Of a stretch of DNA of 64,000 nucleotides, positions 19,495 through 33,404 are shown piece after piece; the first letter of the stretch is position 1; each line of letters opens with the position of its first letter. The notes under the pieces are model-generated. The model was not told the DNA's origin. It was given only the letters and a program-made list of their open reading frames with translations, and searched no databases. A program made the position numbers and the translations under genes. This DNA is from Glandiceps talaboti (lineage: Eukaryota; Hemichordata; Enteropneusta; Spengelidae): positions 4,619,422-4,683,421 of the forward strand of contig NC_135563.1 in the NCBI RefSeq assembly GCF_964340395.1, read 5' to 3'.

Positions 19495-19716
19495 AGTACA
19501 TACATACATACATACATACATACATACATACATACATACATACATACATACATTCATGCATGCATGCATGCATACATACATACATACATCCATCCATACA
19601 TACATAGATACACACACATACATACATACACACACATACATACACACATACATACATATATACACACATACATGCATACATACATACATACATACATACA
19701 TACATACAGACACATA
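19495..19716. repeat. (CATA)n compound microsatellite
   Basis: CATA units interrupted by CATG, CATC and ACAC variants. All overlapping open frames (Tyr-Ile-His or Met-Tyr-Val-Cys repeats) are artefacts of it. Confidence 0.95.
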
Positions 19717-19859
19717 GGCAGACAAGGACGCAAGCAGGCAGACTGAGGGAGGTACAATATATAAAATGCAAGGGTTGGAAAAACCCGTGTGAACTGAACA
19801 TCTGAATAGAAACTGATCAAAATATATGAAGCAATTAACAAGTGTCGCAGCCTTGTCAA

Positions 19860-21080
19860 GTCCCCCCTTACTTAGTTACTTATTGGTATCATTACACTTG
19901 TCTGAATGGTTCCACTATGTATGTTTTGACCTCTTGTTCACTAACAAGGCAAACAATCTTACATGTTGAACAAGCAGCCTCTGTGTAAAGGTATACACTT
20001 TCTGATCTCCTAGTTGTGAATCCGATTTAATGAATATCGACCTGTATCCTCTGAACAAATTACATTTCAGGATCAGAGTGCAGATGGCATTATCAGTCTA
20101 CAAGGAGAATAGCACAGAAGTGCAATCAAACAAGTCAATTCGGAAAAGATTACATGGTTGTGTTTTATTTTACTCAAAGCAATCTTTAACGAGCATGAAA
20201 TGGCTGACAATTTGATGGTTAGGGATTTAGCTCGTAATCGGATCATAAAATAACGTAATTTGACATACCCTAAAACAAAGTGGCATTAACTTTAACAAAA
20301 GTATGCGAATAGTGATTCCATCGGATCGGCAGTCTACTGCATATATAGACTAAACAAAATTAAAGGTTTTAGAAATCAAAATTAACACAATCTAGGACTG
20401 TGCGAGGCTTTCATTTTATAGTTAACTAAAAACTTTTTAAGGTAAAACTGATCACTTACAGATGAAATGTTTACTTTTCACTTGACCTGTTCTTAAGGTA
20501 ATGAGTTCGACGTTATATCCCACCGAGTTATAAAAAAAGGATGTAGATATTGTTATACCTATTTTTTTCAAATTTAATAAAAATATTCAGACTAGAACTA
20601 GTTTTTCATGTAAGGCATACTGAACATACGCAAATCACAACCACATATACAGTGGTTGTGACAAGTCATTCTGATTGTGTAGAGTAAACTAAATGCTAAA
20701 GTTATGAAATTCAGCACAACAGATATGACGTAAAGATGCACAAACTGTGTACGTACATATTTTGCTTTAAAGATAGAGTTTTCTTTGTTTTTTAAGAGTT
20801 GCGATTTCTCGCTCCTGTGACTTCCAAACCTTTCGACAAACTGACCATATCTTCCTTCTAGGGAAGTCAAGATCCTCAACAGTAGTGGTTTGAATTTAGA
20901 AAATGTACATATGGAACGTCCTTTGGATTACGATTATCTAATGAAGGCCGAATTTATTTTCCGAATCTGGGAATATTTTTTATAAACCGACCTGTTTACT
21001 AGTACGGAAATCAAGCTATACGCAAACTAAGACAGATACAAACTAAAAACATTGTTGGAACATGTGACATTGTACACAAT
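19860..21080. other. Intergenic
   Basis: No recognisable gene or element. Confidence 0.55.
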
Positions 21081-21083
21081 GTC

Positions 21084-21256
21084 ATATTGACTGATCGCGA
21101 TGACAACATCATAAGTCTGTTTCCTCGAGGGACTGTGGGTTACCCAAAGAAGACTGTTTCCAGAGGGCAAAGCCTCAAGGAAAACAGTCTGTCTTGGGGT
21201 GACCCACAGGCCCGAGGTAAATTGACGCATGACGTTGTACAATCACAATCAGTCAA
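21084..21256. mobile_element. Foldback element with arms of about 80 bp
   Basis: The left arm (about 21084-21162) and right arm (about 21171-21256) pair around ctgtgggttaccc, agactgtttcc and the loop agagggcaaagcctc. The arms differ by several substitutions, so it is older than the palindrome at 12.8 kb. Frames on both strands are by-products. Confidence 0.75.
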
Positions 21257-21259
21257 GTC

Positions 21260-22835
21260 AACATATGTTTTGTATGCTGTGCCTAAAATTCACAAAAGTA
21301 AAGGTAGTTCGATAAGCAGCACAGGAGTCTGCAAAAGTTTACTCTTTTAATATTTACCAACGGTACTTTGTTCATTCCAAGTCCTTTCTGACACAAGGGC
21401 GGCAAAGTTTGTCAGAAAATTGTAAAAGCCGGGAATTTTCTGGCCACCGTCTACTTCGTCAGATCAAGGCGATCAGTCATCAGTTTTCGTGGTGACACCT
21501 ATACAGGCATCATCACGAAAAAATTGTTGACCGGTAAACACCATTCGCTTTCATTTGAAAAGTGTAAAATATCTAGATATCACATGACCACGAATTGACA
21601 AATCACAACACAGGAAACGAACTACCTGTGTTACAAAACCAATCAACAGACATCGATGTAATTACACTCATATATAGTTATATGAATAACACGTTCTCCT
21701 CAAGTGGCAACATATTCAAACCAATTGTATTTACACTACGTATACCTTGATTAACAGGGTGAGTATATCCACACAAACGAGGCACCAGTATCACCCAATA
21801 TTTGTAGTCTACCATGTGCAACAACGGTAGTTTTAGTTAGGAGTGCAAAAACTGATGAGTAGAACAGTCCTGATAAATAAATAAATTCCATCCTGACGTT
21901 TCAAATGGAAATTCCTTAACAAAGGATACCATGGCAACATATAAATATATCATCACCTGACATTATATCTTTGTGTTATGAACAGTAGTTTTAGGTTTTT
22001 ATCTATCTTAATTATTTTGATATAATATGTCGTACTAGTATAAATGCAATGTTTAATAACATATTAAGCCTTTGAAGGTATATATATACGTATGCACAAT
22101 ATGTAGGCAGTATCGATCAATGTAATATCCATTGATGGGCGGGAAGAAGACTATGCATAAACATTTAAAATTGGCATGCTGACTGTCGTAATTCCTCTTT
22201 CCGAAAAATGTGGCCGTACTTTTGAGTACAGAGATTAAAGGTAGCAAAGACAATTATTTTGAACAGCGCAATGCAATTATCTTGGCAAGCATTTCTCAAG
22301 GCGACGATCGCGATTGCAGATACCACGATATAGGAAATGTGCTAAGAAAGTACTTAATGATGACGCATGTTCGGAAAGTAGCCTGACACGCTTGGCATTT
22401 GATGAGAAAAAAACCTGTATTTGTAAACTGTAGGACATTTTCTATGAAGAGTATAGAATTGCAAATTGTTAGAGAGCAACTTTTACTCTCTTTTAGAATG
22501 AAATGAACTTTGTCACATATAATTAACTACATAGCTAAGTGACAAATAGTCATTTTGTATGCTACGACCATGGTCGTCGCTGTTCTACATTCACTGTTAA
22601 TGATGATTGCATATGGATGATGGGTCCCATCAAATAGAGACATAAAATAATAAATCATTAGCATGTAATAGCTCTGCATGAAGGCAATAAACCCTTGTAA
22701 AAAAGTACTAGAGCATCTTAGCTAATGTTAATTTGATGTCAACTTCTACTTGTTGATCAAGGTCACAGTTTTTTGCACGTTTTCCATAACACGCCATTAC
22801 ATTCAGAGCTTCAGAGCTTCATCAACATCGCCTCA
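21260..22835. other. Intergenic
   Basis: No confident feature. A short frame at 21264-21320 reads L-Y-A-V-P-K-I-H-K, which weakly recalls a reverse transcriptase motif but has no supporting context. Confidence 0.45.
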
Positions 22836-22837
22836 TT

Positions 22838-22840
22838 TTA

Positions 22841-22875
<35 letters not shown>

Positions 22876-23073
22876 GTGTGTATGTATGTATGCATGTATG
22901 TATGCATGCATGCATGCATGTATGTATGTATGTATGTATGTATGTATGTATGTATGTATGTATGTGTGTGTGTGGATGGATGGATGTATGTCATACAGGC
23001 ATGTGTGTGTCCGTGTCCGTGTCCGTGTCCGTGTCCGTGTCTGTGTCTGTGTCTGTGTCTGTGTCTGTGTCTA
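22838..23073. repeat. Compound microsatellite: TGTC, TGTA/TGCA, then TCCGTG and TCTGTG hexamers
   Basis: Successive blocks of (TGTC)n, (TGTA)n with TGCA variants, (GGAT)n, then hexanucleotide (TCCGTG)n and (TCTGTG)n. Confidence 0.95.
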
Positions 23074-23079
23074 GGTGTG

Positions 23080-24855
23080 TATCGATCTCTTTTGAACTTA
23101 AAGAATGGACATCTTCTTATGTTGGAAATGGTATCACAACTTTTATTGGGGTCACCTAGCTTCTTAAAAATCTATGATCGATGTCCTGGATCCACGTTGA
23201 GATAACATTATATGACCTGATCGCACTGATCACGTGATTGGTAACTGTAGATGGAAATGATTTTTTATAGTGTTGCGATATAATGTCAGAAGTACCTCAC
23301 ATAACTGGACATGTTTATAGGCAAATATTGTCAAATTGACATTGCAACTTATCAGACAGTTAATTCGAGAAAAATGTATAAGTTGCATTATGATAATTTA
23401 CTTAGTGAAGCCGTTGAAATTATAAGTTAAAAACGTATTTTATAAAATAAGAATGGTCGCCAATTAGCATTCCAGGGTAAAGAACATTTTCTCTGATAAT
23501 AAACGCGATGTGCCACGTCGCTGTCAGAATTTAAAATCTTGCCATCCCAATTCCGACCACCATCTTGACTTCGGATTATTTGCATAGAGTTAGAGTTCAC
23601 AGGTGTAATACATATTTTGTAAAACATATAAATTCCTGCTTGAAAACATGAACTCAGACTACTTTCAAATAGGGAAAAATTCGGATCTTTAGAAGGGTGT
23701 ACTTGCTAGTGTTCTCATGCAAAATGAACGAGCAGGTGTTTGATTTAAGTGGGGTTGGAGACAATAGGAACTTGAACAAACATCAATGTTGAATTCCTGT
23801 AAATGTGGTGGTAACAACGGCGTGCCCCTTTAATGGCGTTTAGTCACACTGCAATTAGGAGATACTGCACGCTAGGTATACTCTGGTTTCGTAGAAGGGG
23901 ACCTCGAGGAACTTGCGTATGAATCGGACGACTGTTGTCGACTTTAAATGAAGCTAATACTCAAGGTTATAAAATAAACAGTTAGGGGGAAATCAATAAT
24001 GTTACAATGTGCCAGCATTGGTTTGCTTTTACGATAAGAAGGAAAATTGGTGATCAAACATTTGCTACTTTGCTGTAACCTTTGTCTCTTTGAATCGTGA
24101 CATAGACTACCAACCAAACATATACAGTCCTTAACTTTATTCCCCACTTGACCGCATTACCTTAATAATTATATTCTCATCTCCATCCAATCTTTAGCAT
24201 TCCGTCATGATATATAATACTTTGACATGAGCCAGCCGGTGTGGACTTATCAAGTTGACTATGTTGATGTTATAAACGTATTTATCATGATGCAACTGTT
24301 ATCGTCGGAAATTTTGCTTCCAATTTTATCATTTGGGATGTACTTGTCCTTCTAGCTAATTCCATTGACACAGATTGCTAAATATAACACACATTCAAAG
24401 TGAACATATTTCCATAGTTACGTACGTGCAGCGGCACATGGATATCATTAATATGGAAGGCGGAATGTTCAAGGATACTTTGTCTCAATCCTGTGAGAAA
24501 AAGGGGTGCATTCCATCACGCATGTTGACATATACATCCGATTGATACAAATGTGTTTATACAATTCCTCAAGAGTCTGTAAGGTTGTACATGTTGTAAT
24601 GGATTAAAACTAAAAGGCTATTTATATACACAGGAATTTTACTCATCTTTCACGTGTTTAAAGTTGTCCTCAAGTAACCAAAGGTAATGAATGCCCTGTA
24701 CTCATTTATTCAGAATTATTCTGGTTAGAAATCAAACTGAAAATACACAGTGACTGTCAATGGAATTCTTACGAACGGAAAAGCTTAGTGTGCCATTTAA
24801 TTTGAGAAAAAAAAACATCATCTTTGCCGTACGTACGTACTGTATTTGGTTGTTT
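23080..24855. other. Intergenic
   Basis: AT-rich sequence with no recognised feature. Confidence 0.55.
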
Positions 24856-24859
24856 GTTG

Positions 24860-25040
<181 letters not shown>

Positions 25041-25049
25041 GTTGTTCTT

Positions 25050-28000
25050 GCGATGCAGTTGATAGCATGGCTAGAAATACTAACAACTAAATAATAAACA
25101 TTTACAAACGTAAACAAAAATTAAAGGCGTAGTAAAAGTCGTAAACAATCTAGGAATTTTACCCAAGATTCTAAAGTATGAAATTCACCACGTGTATTGC
25201 AAACTTATTCTCAACACTAATAACCCATGTACAGTACTGCCTTCACTAGATGTTTTACACTGGTGCATGTTTACACCGACATTTCTATCTGCAAAATTAC
25301 TATAGATGACGAACGTTTGAAATAAGTGAAGTTTTTATTATTAGATTTCATTGATAGCAGTTAATGAGAATTGGATATTAGGATAATGTTTTATGCAACG
25401 TACCATTTAGGTTTTTAATGCTAAATTTATCTGACATAACACCATGTTTGAAATGCAAATTTGTTTAATGTATTCACCAAAGTGTTCAAGTAGTCATGGA
25501 AATATAAATATGTCATTAAATTGTTCAGTCATCAAAAACTACACGACTTTAAGCTTCGTGTTGCTATCACATTGATAAATTGGTGCCATCACGATTCAAA
25601 TATTGCAGTGACGGTGAAAATTTGTAATCATTACTTCTTGTTTACACAGACATGAAACATCTACATAAGGAAATGTAATAGTTATTGCATTATTACTGCT
25701 GAAATAGCACGGCTTTATCAGAGAGCTCTCTGACCTTCTGAATTAAATCAAAGCCCTGAACAACTATTGCAGGACTTATCTAGCGTTCCTATCAGGAGTA
25801 ACGTTTGCCCGTGGTGGGCTTTTGAAAATCTCGTTGATTGTGCCAATAAATCTAATGCTTTGATATCAGTCTACTGTATCAATTAACTTACAATCAGTTT
25901 GATAATGATAGAACATTGTATCACACCGGGAGCGCACAGACAAACTCGCCGGGCATTTAACGAGGAAGAAAGGCGACGCTGATTTCGTTTTATGTGCTTT
26001 ACCATACAGGTATAGATTTGGTAGAAATACTGTAAGTATTAGGTGGGTTAGGTGAAAACAACAAAGAGACGGATACATTGGAGCGCATAATCAGCATAGG
26101 CAATTTGGCACCATACCCATAATTCCCTACCCCCTGTGTACAGAGCCCGGTTCATGGTTAATTTGAATAACTGTACACATCTTATGTTTAGAGAAGTTGA
26201 GGAAGGTAAATTGGTGAAAGTGACTTTTCATGACTCCTTGACATTTACAGAAGCAGTTACGACAAAATCGGTATCACTTTTGCTGCACTTAGTCGTAGAA
26301 TACGTCTAGACGACAACAACTCGAACTTTCTGAGAAAATAATCAGAGGTCATCTTACACATATTTATAAATAGAGGACAAAATGATATAAAATGAAGCCA
26401 TTTTAGAATCTAATATGGCCGCCAAATTAAATTCAATATGGCCGCCAAATACTGCACATATGCTCTTCACTCTATGGGAAACTACAGATGGTTGATTTCT
26501 AGGAAAACAAGTTGATGAACCCCAAAATTTATTGCAAGTTTTCAAATGGAGAGATTTAAACAACTTTCATATTCAGGCAAATTGGTCCCCGAGGCTCCAT
26601 GCTAATTACTTTGATCGCCAAGCTGGATTTTGCACATAAGCTATAGCTTTGGGCTGGTAACACTCTTTAAGAATGTTTTTTTGCAACTTGCGCTGTCAGC
26701 TCGAAGTTTAACGGTGATATGTTAGTGAGTCACATACTGGTACACTTTGATTAACGTCATATCTATTACCGACCGATATGGTTGAACGAACTTTCTCTTT
26801 ATCATCGCTACAAACAAGTGGTCTAGTCTGCATGCAATGTCTGACTATCGATAGGAAAACATGTCACGTGACAGGTCTAAAATCTAGTTATGATGATTGA
26901 AGCACAACACATTTTCCTGATATAGTATCATCACAGTCTTCGGTCCATATTTTTTTGATAGCTTCCCTCTTCACCATTACAACGTATCTATACCAGTGTA
27001 GTTTGAAATTAGGTAGTAGCTCTATTTACAAAAAAAAGAAGCCAAGCCAGAATTTAACATTGCTAGCTTTAGAACACTGGTATTTTAGGATATTCAATTC
27101 TGACATCATCACCAGAGGTTGTCCCATAAACTACACGAAATCCCCAAAATTACTGAGCATATGGTCAAAGTTGGGTAAGTGCTATTTAATCATATTTAAA
27201 TTGATTGCAGTAATCTATACAAGTATAATAAAGGCAGCAAATAGTTTGGCTAAACTTTTACTGTAAGAAAACTTTACTAAAAGTTGATTCACTCATACAC
27301 CTAAATACTACATCACATTGGATTTAGATCGTAGTAGCAAAAAAAAATCGGAATTTTAATAAAAGTATATAGTAGTTGTAGTGATTTCACTCAAATGAAG
27401 ATGTCATGAGCCTTGTACAGTAAATATATGTGTATTACACTAGTATAATATATATTCTATCCAACGGACGAGAGCATTCAGTGTCGTATCAATTGTCGGT
27501 ACCTTCAAAAGCATTTTATAAAACGTTAAAAGGGTAAAAATAGAGTGATTATTCTAGATCTTACTATACATTGTACATGTAGAGTGTGGTGTCGACCAAG
27601 AAATTTATCGAATGATTATTATTTGTATGACGCACCTATAGGGAGTAAAGTTCTACATGTCAGGTAAATAGAATTGTATTTATTTTGTGATTTGTGTAAA
27701 CCATGGGTATATCGTAGCATACAGGTCAATACCTGGTTGACGCCTAGCCAAGAATGAAATGCACAGATTAAGGTAGTATTTTCCATCACTAGTTTACGAT
27801 TTCACAGACTATGAGAGTCAATAGATACGGTTGAATTAATTGTATTAGAGGTTGGAGGTCACTCAATATAAGAAAGCACTGGCAAACAAACTCTTAGACA
27901 AGCTGTCAATTCGTTCTGATCTACAGTTGGTGCAGTTTGTCTTTCTTAAGTCGCACAATTAGTCATTTATCGCACAATCGCAAAACATAAAAGTCGAGTG

Positions 28001-28440
28001 GGAAGAGAGACGGTACAGGTACGAACAGACTGATAAGGGAATTTTACTACCAAATCATGACCACTCAGTTTGCTGCTGTATCACTTTCGTGGAGATAACT
28101 GTAACAACGAGATAACCATACCGAACGCAAGCCATGTGTGTTGGCCTAAAGTACATAGTATTGAAGCTAGATTGTCGCCCATTTGTTACAAAAATCAACA
28201 TGCCTAGTCCATAGGATTGAAAGGCCATCACAAGCAAATCGCCTGACTTCATTTCCATACGTACGTGCAACGGCATTAAATTGGAGCAATCTTCCAACCC
28301 GATAAGGATTTACACATGCAGACTTGACTCAGCGATACAGATCGCGGGTCGTTGGCATTAGTCAAGCAGACTTGACGGAGCGAGAGAGAGTCTTGGACGT
28401 CAATTGTTACCGTGTAGTGTGTACCTATAGACTTACAGAA
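25050..28440. other. Intergenic region upstream of the GPCR
   Basis: Contains one AATATGGCCG repeat copy (26335-26560). A minus-strand frame of about 80 codons (28055-28297) has non-repetitive composition but matches nothing I recognise. Confidence 0.45.
26335..26560 (+). repeat. Dispersed AATATGGCCG repeat, copy 2
   Basis: Colinear with 9465-9665, with the aatatggccgccaaa unit duplicated locally. Contains ctctatggga and the ccccaaaattt-like segment. Confidence 0.55.
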
Positions 28441-28459
28441 GCGTCAATTGTTTCCTACC

Positions 28460-29473
28460 ATGAACAACAATTCGACTTCGTTGAGTACATTCGACACTTC
28501 TTCAGATGAGCTGGTTCGTTTTACTCTACAGGAAAAGATAGTTATTGGTTCAGTGCTAGGCATGATCACTGTCGCTACTGTGGCTGGAAATCTGCTTGTT
28601 ATTACCGCTCTCTTCATTTTCAAAAGTCTTCGCAAAAATCTCTCCAACTATCTCATTTTAAACCTGGCCGCGGCGGATTTCTTGGTTGGTATTCTATTGT
28701 TGCCGCCAGTTGTGGTCAATGAAATCGAAGGCAAGTGGTATTTCGGTTCAACATTTTGTAAAATATTGAAAGGATTTGATATATGTTTAACTGAAGTGTC
28801 AGTCTGGGGCATGGTACTGATAAGTTTGGACAAGTACATTTATATCACCTTTCCCTTGACGTACCGAGAGAAAGTGACCCGAACGCGAATGGCTGTCGCC
28901 GTACTTATATGTTGGGTGTACGAAGCTGTCAAATCATTTTACCCTATTTTGGCGGGAATAGCAGAAGACCCTGATATGAAGAACAGAACTGATCAATCGG
29001 GGGAATGTTTACCTGTCATCGTAAACTTTGAACTCGTTCTAACATCTATAATTTTGACTTTCTTCATACCGTTAGTAATGCTAGTTTTCATTAATGGCCG
29101 CATATGGATGATTGTTCGCGAACATTCTCGAAGAATAGATAACGATAATACTTCATTTCATCCCGAAGAAAATCACCAACATGGCCACCATCATCATTTA
29201 CATGGATTTTCCAAAACGGATATTAAGGCCTTCAAAGGGACACTGCTGTTGGTTGTTACTTTTCTCGTAATGTGGCTGCCGTTCTGGACGATTCTGGTAG
29301 CTGATAGGTTATTTGGTGTCATTGTACCCCCTGTGTTGTATACTACCTTCAACTGGATGACCTATTGTAATTCATGTGTTAATCCTCTTCTTTATTCTTT
29401 TAATAAAACTCTACGCGGTGCATGTAAGAAACTACTGACCTGTCAGTGTACCAGAATTGCTGTCGACACATGA
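28460..29473 (+). CDS. Aminergic-like class A GPCR, intronless (muscarinic/histamine H3-like orphan)
   Basis: Predicted 337-residue seven-helix plasma-membrane receptor coupling to G proteins. The ATG at 28460 has a good context (ACCATGA) and follows no in-frame ATG. Visible class A landmarks: Asn44 (1.50), Asp73 (2.50), Cys100 and Cys183 for the disulfide, Trp152 (4.50), Pro204 (5.50), Trp272-Leu-Pro274 (6.48-6.50), and Asn308-Pro309 to Tyr312 (NPxxY). Amine-receptor marks: Asp107 (3.32), Trp299 (7.40), Tyr302 (7.43). The stretch after helix 3 (P-L-T-Y-R-E-K) and the L-L-T-C-Q tail resemble muscarinic/H3 receptors. However, the muscarinic Asn at 6.52 is Trp here, so acetylcholine is unlikely. 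Oddities: DRY is Asp-Lys-Tyr (124-126), and the third loop is short and His-rich (234-249). N-glycosylation sites lie at residues 3-4. The amine-like class A call is firm; the ligand is unknown. Confidence 0.93.
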   Translation: MNNNSTSLSTFDTSSDELVRFTLQEKIVIGSVLGMITVATVAGNLLVITALFIFKSLRKNLSNYLILNLAAADFLVGILLLPPVVVNEIEGKWYFGSTFCKILKGFDICLTEVSVWGMVLISLDKYIYITFPLTYREKVTRTRMAVAVLICWVYEAVKSFYPILAGIAEDPDMKNRTDQSGECLPVIVNFELVLTSIILTFFIPLVMLVFINGRIWMIVREHSRRIDNDNTSFHPEENHQHGHHHHLHGFSKTDIKAFKGTLLLVVTFLVMWLPFWTILVADRLFGVIVPPVLYTTFNWMTYCNSCVNPLLYSFNKTLRGACKKLLTCQCTRIAVDT

Positions 29474-29694
29474 TACCTTTAAAAGGTACAGGTTTACAAT
29501 AGGTGAGACAAATAGACGTTAAGCCACCATATACAGCTAGTTTGGGACAATGTTCCAATTGTATATTTATACATCAATTCCACCGCATAGTGATGTTAGA
29601 AGGTCATACCATTATTGTCAGGACTAAAGTAAATGTATAGACACCATTTTAAGTTAGAGAAAAATATCTTATGTGCACTGTAGTGTAAAGCTAA

Positions 29695-29700
29695 AATAAA
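29695..29700 (+). promoter_or_regulatory. Probable polyadenylation signal of the GPCR gene
   Basis: AATAAA about 220 bases after the stop codon, followed by a T/G-containing stretch. Position and context are plausible. Confidence 0.5.
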
Positions 29701-29847
29701 TATTGTTATTGCCCAAGCATACCAGTATTGAAACAAAAAATAACGATATTTGAGTAGAAGTAGTATATTATTATTGTTTGATGGAACATCAATTCAATAT
29801 TATTCCCAAAATTTGTCAGCGTTTAGCCAAGGAATATACGAGTGACC

Positions 29848-29955
29848 TAAGGGGCCTTGTCACTACGAGTTGCTCCACGAGATTAGATAAACTCTTAGGT
29901 CATGAGTATTACCCGTCTGAACGAAAACAGTTTTTTTGGAATAATATGATTATAT
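29848..29955 (+). repeat. Dispersed 115-bp repeat, copy B
   Basis: Matches 14215-14340 in order: ctaaggggccttgtcac, cttaggtcat, gagtatt, ctgaa-gaaaac. The short open frame over it (29778-29990) is probably not a gene. Confidence 0.5.
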
Positions 29956-29959
29956 ACGT

Positions 29960-32040
29960 CCTTCAATTTATGAAACATCGGGAAAAATAATTGTGATTTT
30001 GAACGTTTTGACTCATATATCGAGTACTGCAGAAATAGTGACGTAGGCACGGATTATCGTGATGTAGAATGACCAGGGTATATAATCCATATTTTCTGTA
30101 CAAAGACAATAACTTGGCTTGTGTGTGGTATAATACATGCTATGTTCTTGGCGTAGATCTGTTTTGGCTTCTTTGCTGTCATCCTTTAATACATTGCTTG
30201 GTTTATATTTTATAACGATATGATTTGAGTTAACACTGAAAAATGTTTGAGAGATAGTAAAGTTGTATTATTCGGCTGCCAAGGTTATCTTGACATTATT
30301 ATTAAAGAATAACTTTATGAGATGAATGAGTTTGTCAATGTGGGAAACACTTGCGTGTAAAAGTTTCACTTCAAAACAGGATTGAACTATATAACTTATT
30401 ATACATGCCCGAAAATACTGTAAACCCGGTTGAATGTTGACATTTTATTACTCATAACTATGTATATGAAATCAGGTTTTGATAGGCGATGTATTTATTT
30501 TATAACATTTGGATGCGATAGCTTTGTATTCCCTGTGCGCGATAAGAGTTTAGACATTCCTTCCATCTACATTGGAATGAAACGTGGTAGAAATAAATTA
30601 GAATTAATGCAAATTGGAGTAGCAATGAGTATCGAATGACGGCAACTCATTTACAGGTTATATCAGCCATTTCTTGATCCAATTAACTCGATACATCACA
30701 GCCTTGTTGGAATCGGTTCAATGTCAATGTATTCGTCACGATCGGATACACCATTACACCAGGTCAATTTTTGCCTTGGGGACTGTCTACACGCCATCGA
30801 AACGTTGATATAGTACTGTATACGTGTCTGTCTCCGTTCAAAGCAACTCACGTAATATGATTAGCTTTCAATCGACATTCCTACAGATTGAATGTAGTAA
30901 ACAAGACGTAAGCATAGACGCACTTAAGAGATTAGTTTGCATGAAAACGTTCTCACAACCACACCCATTAACTAGGAATGTGAGAACAAAAACTTATAGT
31001 CTTCCAGTTCCAATAAATAACTGTGATTTCACCATACACATCTTTGAATGATGAGGAATGTTACATGTTTTGTCATGATCTGGCAGAAATGTGATAAACA
31101 ATGCTCTTCAATCATATTTTGTAAAGGGAATAATTTCAAAGTAGACATCAATGCGGCATTCCATCGAATACTATTAAACGTCATTAACATATGCCCACCT
31201 TTTCAACAACTATTAAGTTAGGTTAAGTATAGCTCCGCACCTCGCATAATGAATCGCGTCCAAGACTCCGAAAAGGCCAAGGACACATTTCATTAACCTA
31301 CCTAGTTTAAGAAAAAGATTGAGCTATTTGGTACACGTTATCTACTTATATCTGCCATTCCAGGTGTGCCTTACAAATTGGATATCTGAGTTATCCTAAA
31401 CAATCACTTTCACTTTATTAGAGGAAGGTATTTAGTAAATGGGGATCTATGAATGAAATATTGGAACACAAGATAGAAGTCACAAATCTACAGTACTAAA
31501 TTTAATAATTAAATATATGCAAGCACTACACTAGCATTGATGAAATGATTCTAACTAAGTGATCAAACCTATGATAATCCGAGGTATATTACGGCCATTC
31601 CAGTTATCAATTTGAATTTACAATCATGTAAATTTATTTTAAGTTGTCAATTTTGAAATTACTTCAAGATAAACAGCATTATCTATCGTGGCGAATTTAG
31701 TGTATAGTTCATAGCATCTGGAAGTATAACGAAATTTTGTATGAATCAGCGAGGGTGGCCATGACCGATCGCAGACAAGCTGTTTGTTCAATTTTCTATA
31801 CTCGAACTGAAAACGTTCAAAAGACAGAAAGGGGTCATGGACAGAGGATGGTACATAACGGCCATATTATTTTTTTCTTATTAGGGAGACTCCTTTTAAA
31901 ACAGTATTCACTTCCTTTAATTCAAAATTCGAATTTACCAAACTATGTAATATTCCCATTTGGACTTGGGTGTGACTTTGTATGTATTGTATACAGCTGC
32001 GGGAAATAGTGTCATCAAAGAAATGCATAGTTTCAGGGAC
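29960..32040. other. Intergenic
   Basis: No recognised gene or element; open frames are short and without family features. Confidence 0.55.
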
Positions 32041-32045
32041 ATGTT

Positions 32046-33325
32046 AGGGTGAGGTTTTTTTTTTGTTTCTCATCTCCAATGGAATAGTCAGGCGGGTCGG
32101 GCGGGCGAAATAAAAAAAAAAGGGGGGCAAGAAAAAAAATGTATTTTTTCAGTTCTATTCTCTGTCCTTTCTGTCCTGTTAGTCTCTATACAACTTCATT
32201 TCTCTTCTCTTTATTGAATTCCTTGTTACAAGTCTCTTTCCTTCATTTTAGCAAGGTTGACAAGTCTGTAGAACAACTTTGTAAGAAGATGATTAAATAC
32301 TTATCATCCTGATGGGTGTATATCTGTAGCCATGAACTTTTGTGTGATTTTATCAGGAGTACTAATACATTCGTCCTATTACCGAAGAGGCATCATGCCA
32401 TCGCTAACAATGTTTTCAAGTTATCCAATTTGAACTTTAGTATGTAACTTTTTGAAACACTTACGTGATTGTCATCAGTGTGCTAGATGAATTTTCATTC
32501 ATATAAACCATTACTTCTATGAAACATTTTTCTTCAGTGTGAACTTGTCAAAATAATCCACCAGATAACATGTCAAACATTTCTAGAACTCAGAACCCCT
32601 TTGGGATTTACTGTTTAAAAGTAATTAAAAGTAATAATGTAAACATCGGAATGTCTTCAAAGGTCATGCATGTCATGGGTCATAAAACGCTATGGAGTCG
32701 ATCATTTCCCTGATAATACAACTGATTTAAAGCTAAAAACTGTTCAAGAAATTATGAATGCAGTATGACTTTTACCAATTTTAAGCATAATTTTGAAAAT
32801 GATGGAAATATTCTGAGCTATTATTGCATTGCAGCAAAATGTACCGTGTGACAGTATTAATTTTGAGCCCTGTCCCTCATCAAACCTCAACGGCTTCTGC
32901 CATGATGAAAGACACATGCTGCTCTGACGTAACAAAGGGGTTGGGTGGGTGGGTGGGTGAGAGGGGGGGGGGGGGTTAGACGGCGGTGTTCTGCCAAGGT
33001 TTCCAACAAGTGGTGTCATTTGACAGGGAGTGGGGTCAATTATTATTGTTTATGAAATATTCATATAAATTATCTCAGACCACTATAGAGATACTGTGGT
33101 CTGAGATATTCCATTACGTAAAGACCATTACCTAACAACATAAAAAAAATCCATTCATTATAACAGTTCCCAGTAAGCTATTTTTTGAAAATTGTGTACT
33201 ACACATTACACCTTACAAAAAGAAGGCAATTAAGATTATGTAATTTTAAGTTATATATATATAAAACTATTACGCTCTGCCACTGCGGTATAGAGCACTG
33301 TCTTAGCAGATTGATACTCACCGAG

Positions 33326-33404
<79 letters not shown>

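Noticed and set aside
19427-19801. Open frames of repeated Tyr-Ile-His or Met-Tyr-Val-Cys on both strands
   Set aside because: Pure translations of the CATA microsatellite; open in several frames at once.
21264-21350. Frame with L-Y-A-V-P-K-I-H-K, recalling a Penelope/LINE RT motif
   Set aside because: Nine residues without flanking RT motifs and overlapping the edge of a foldback element.
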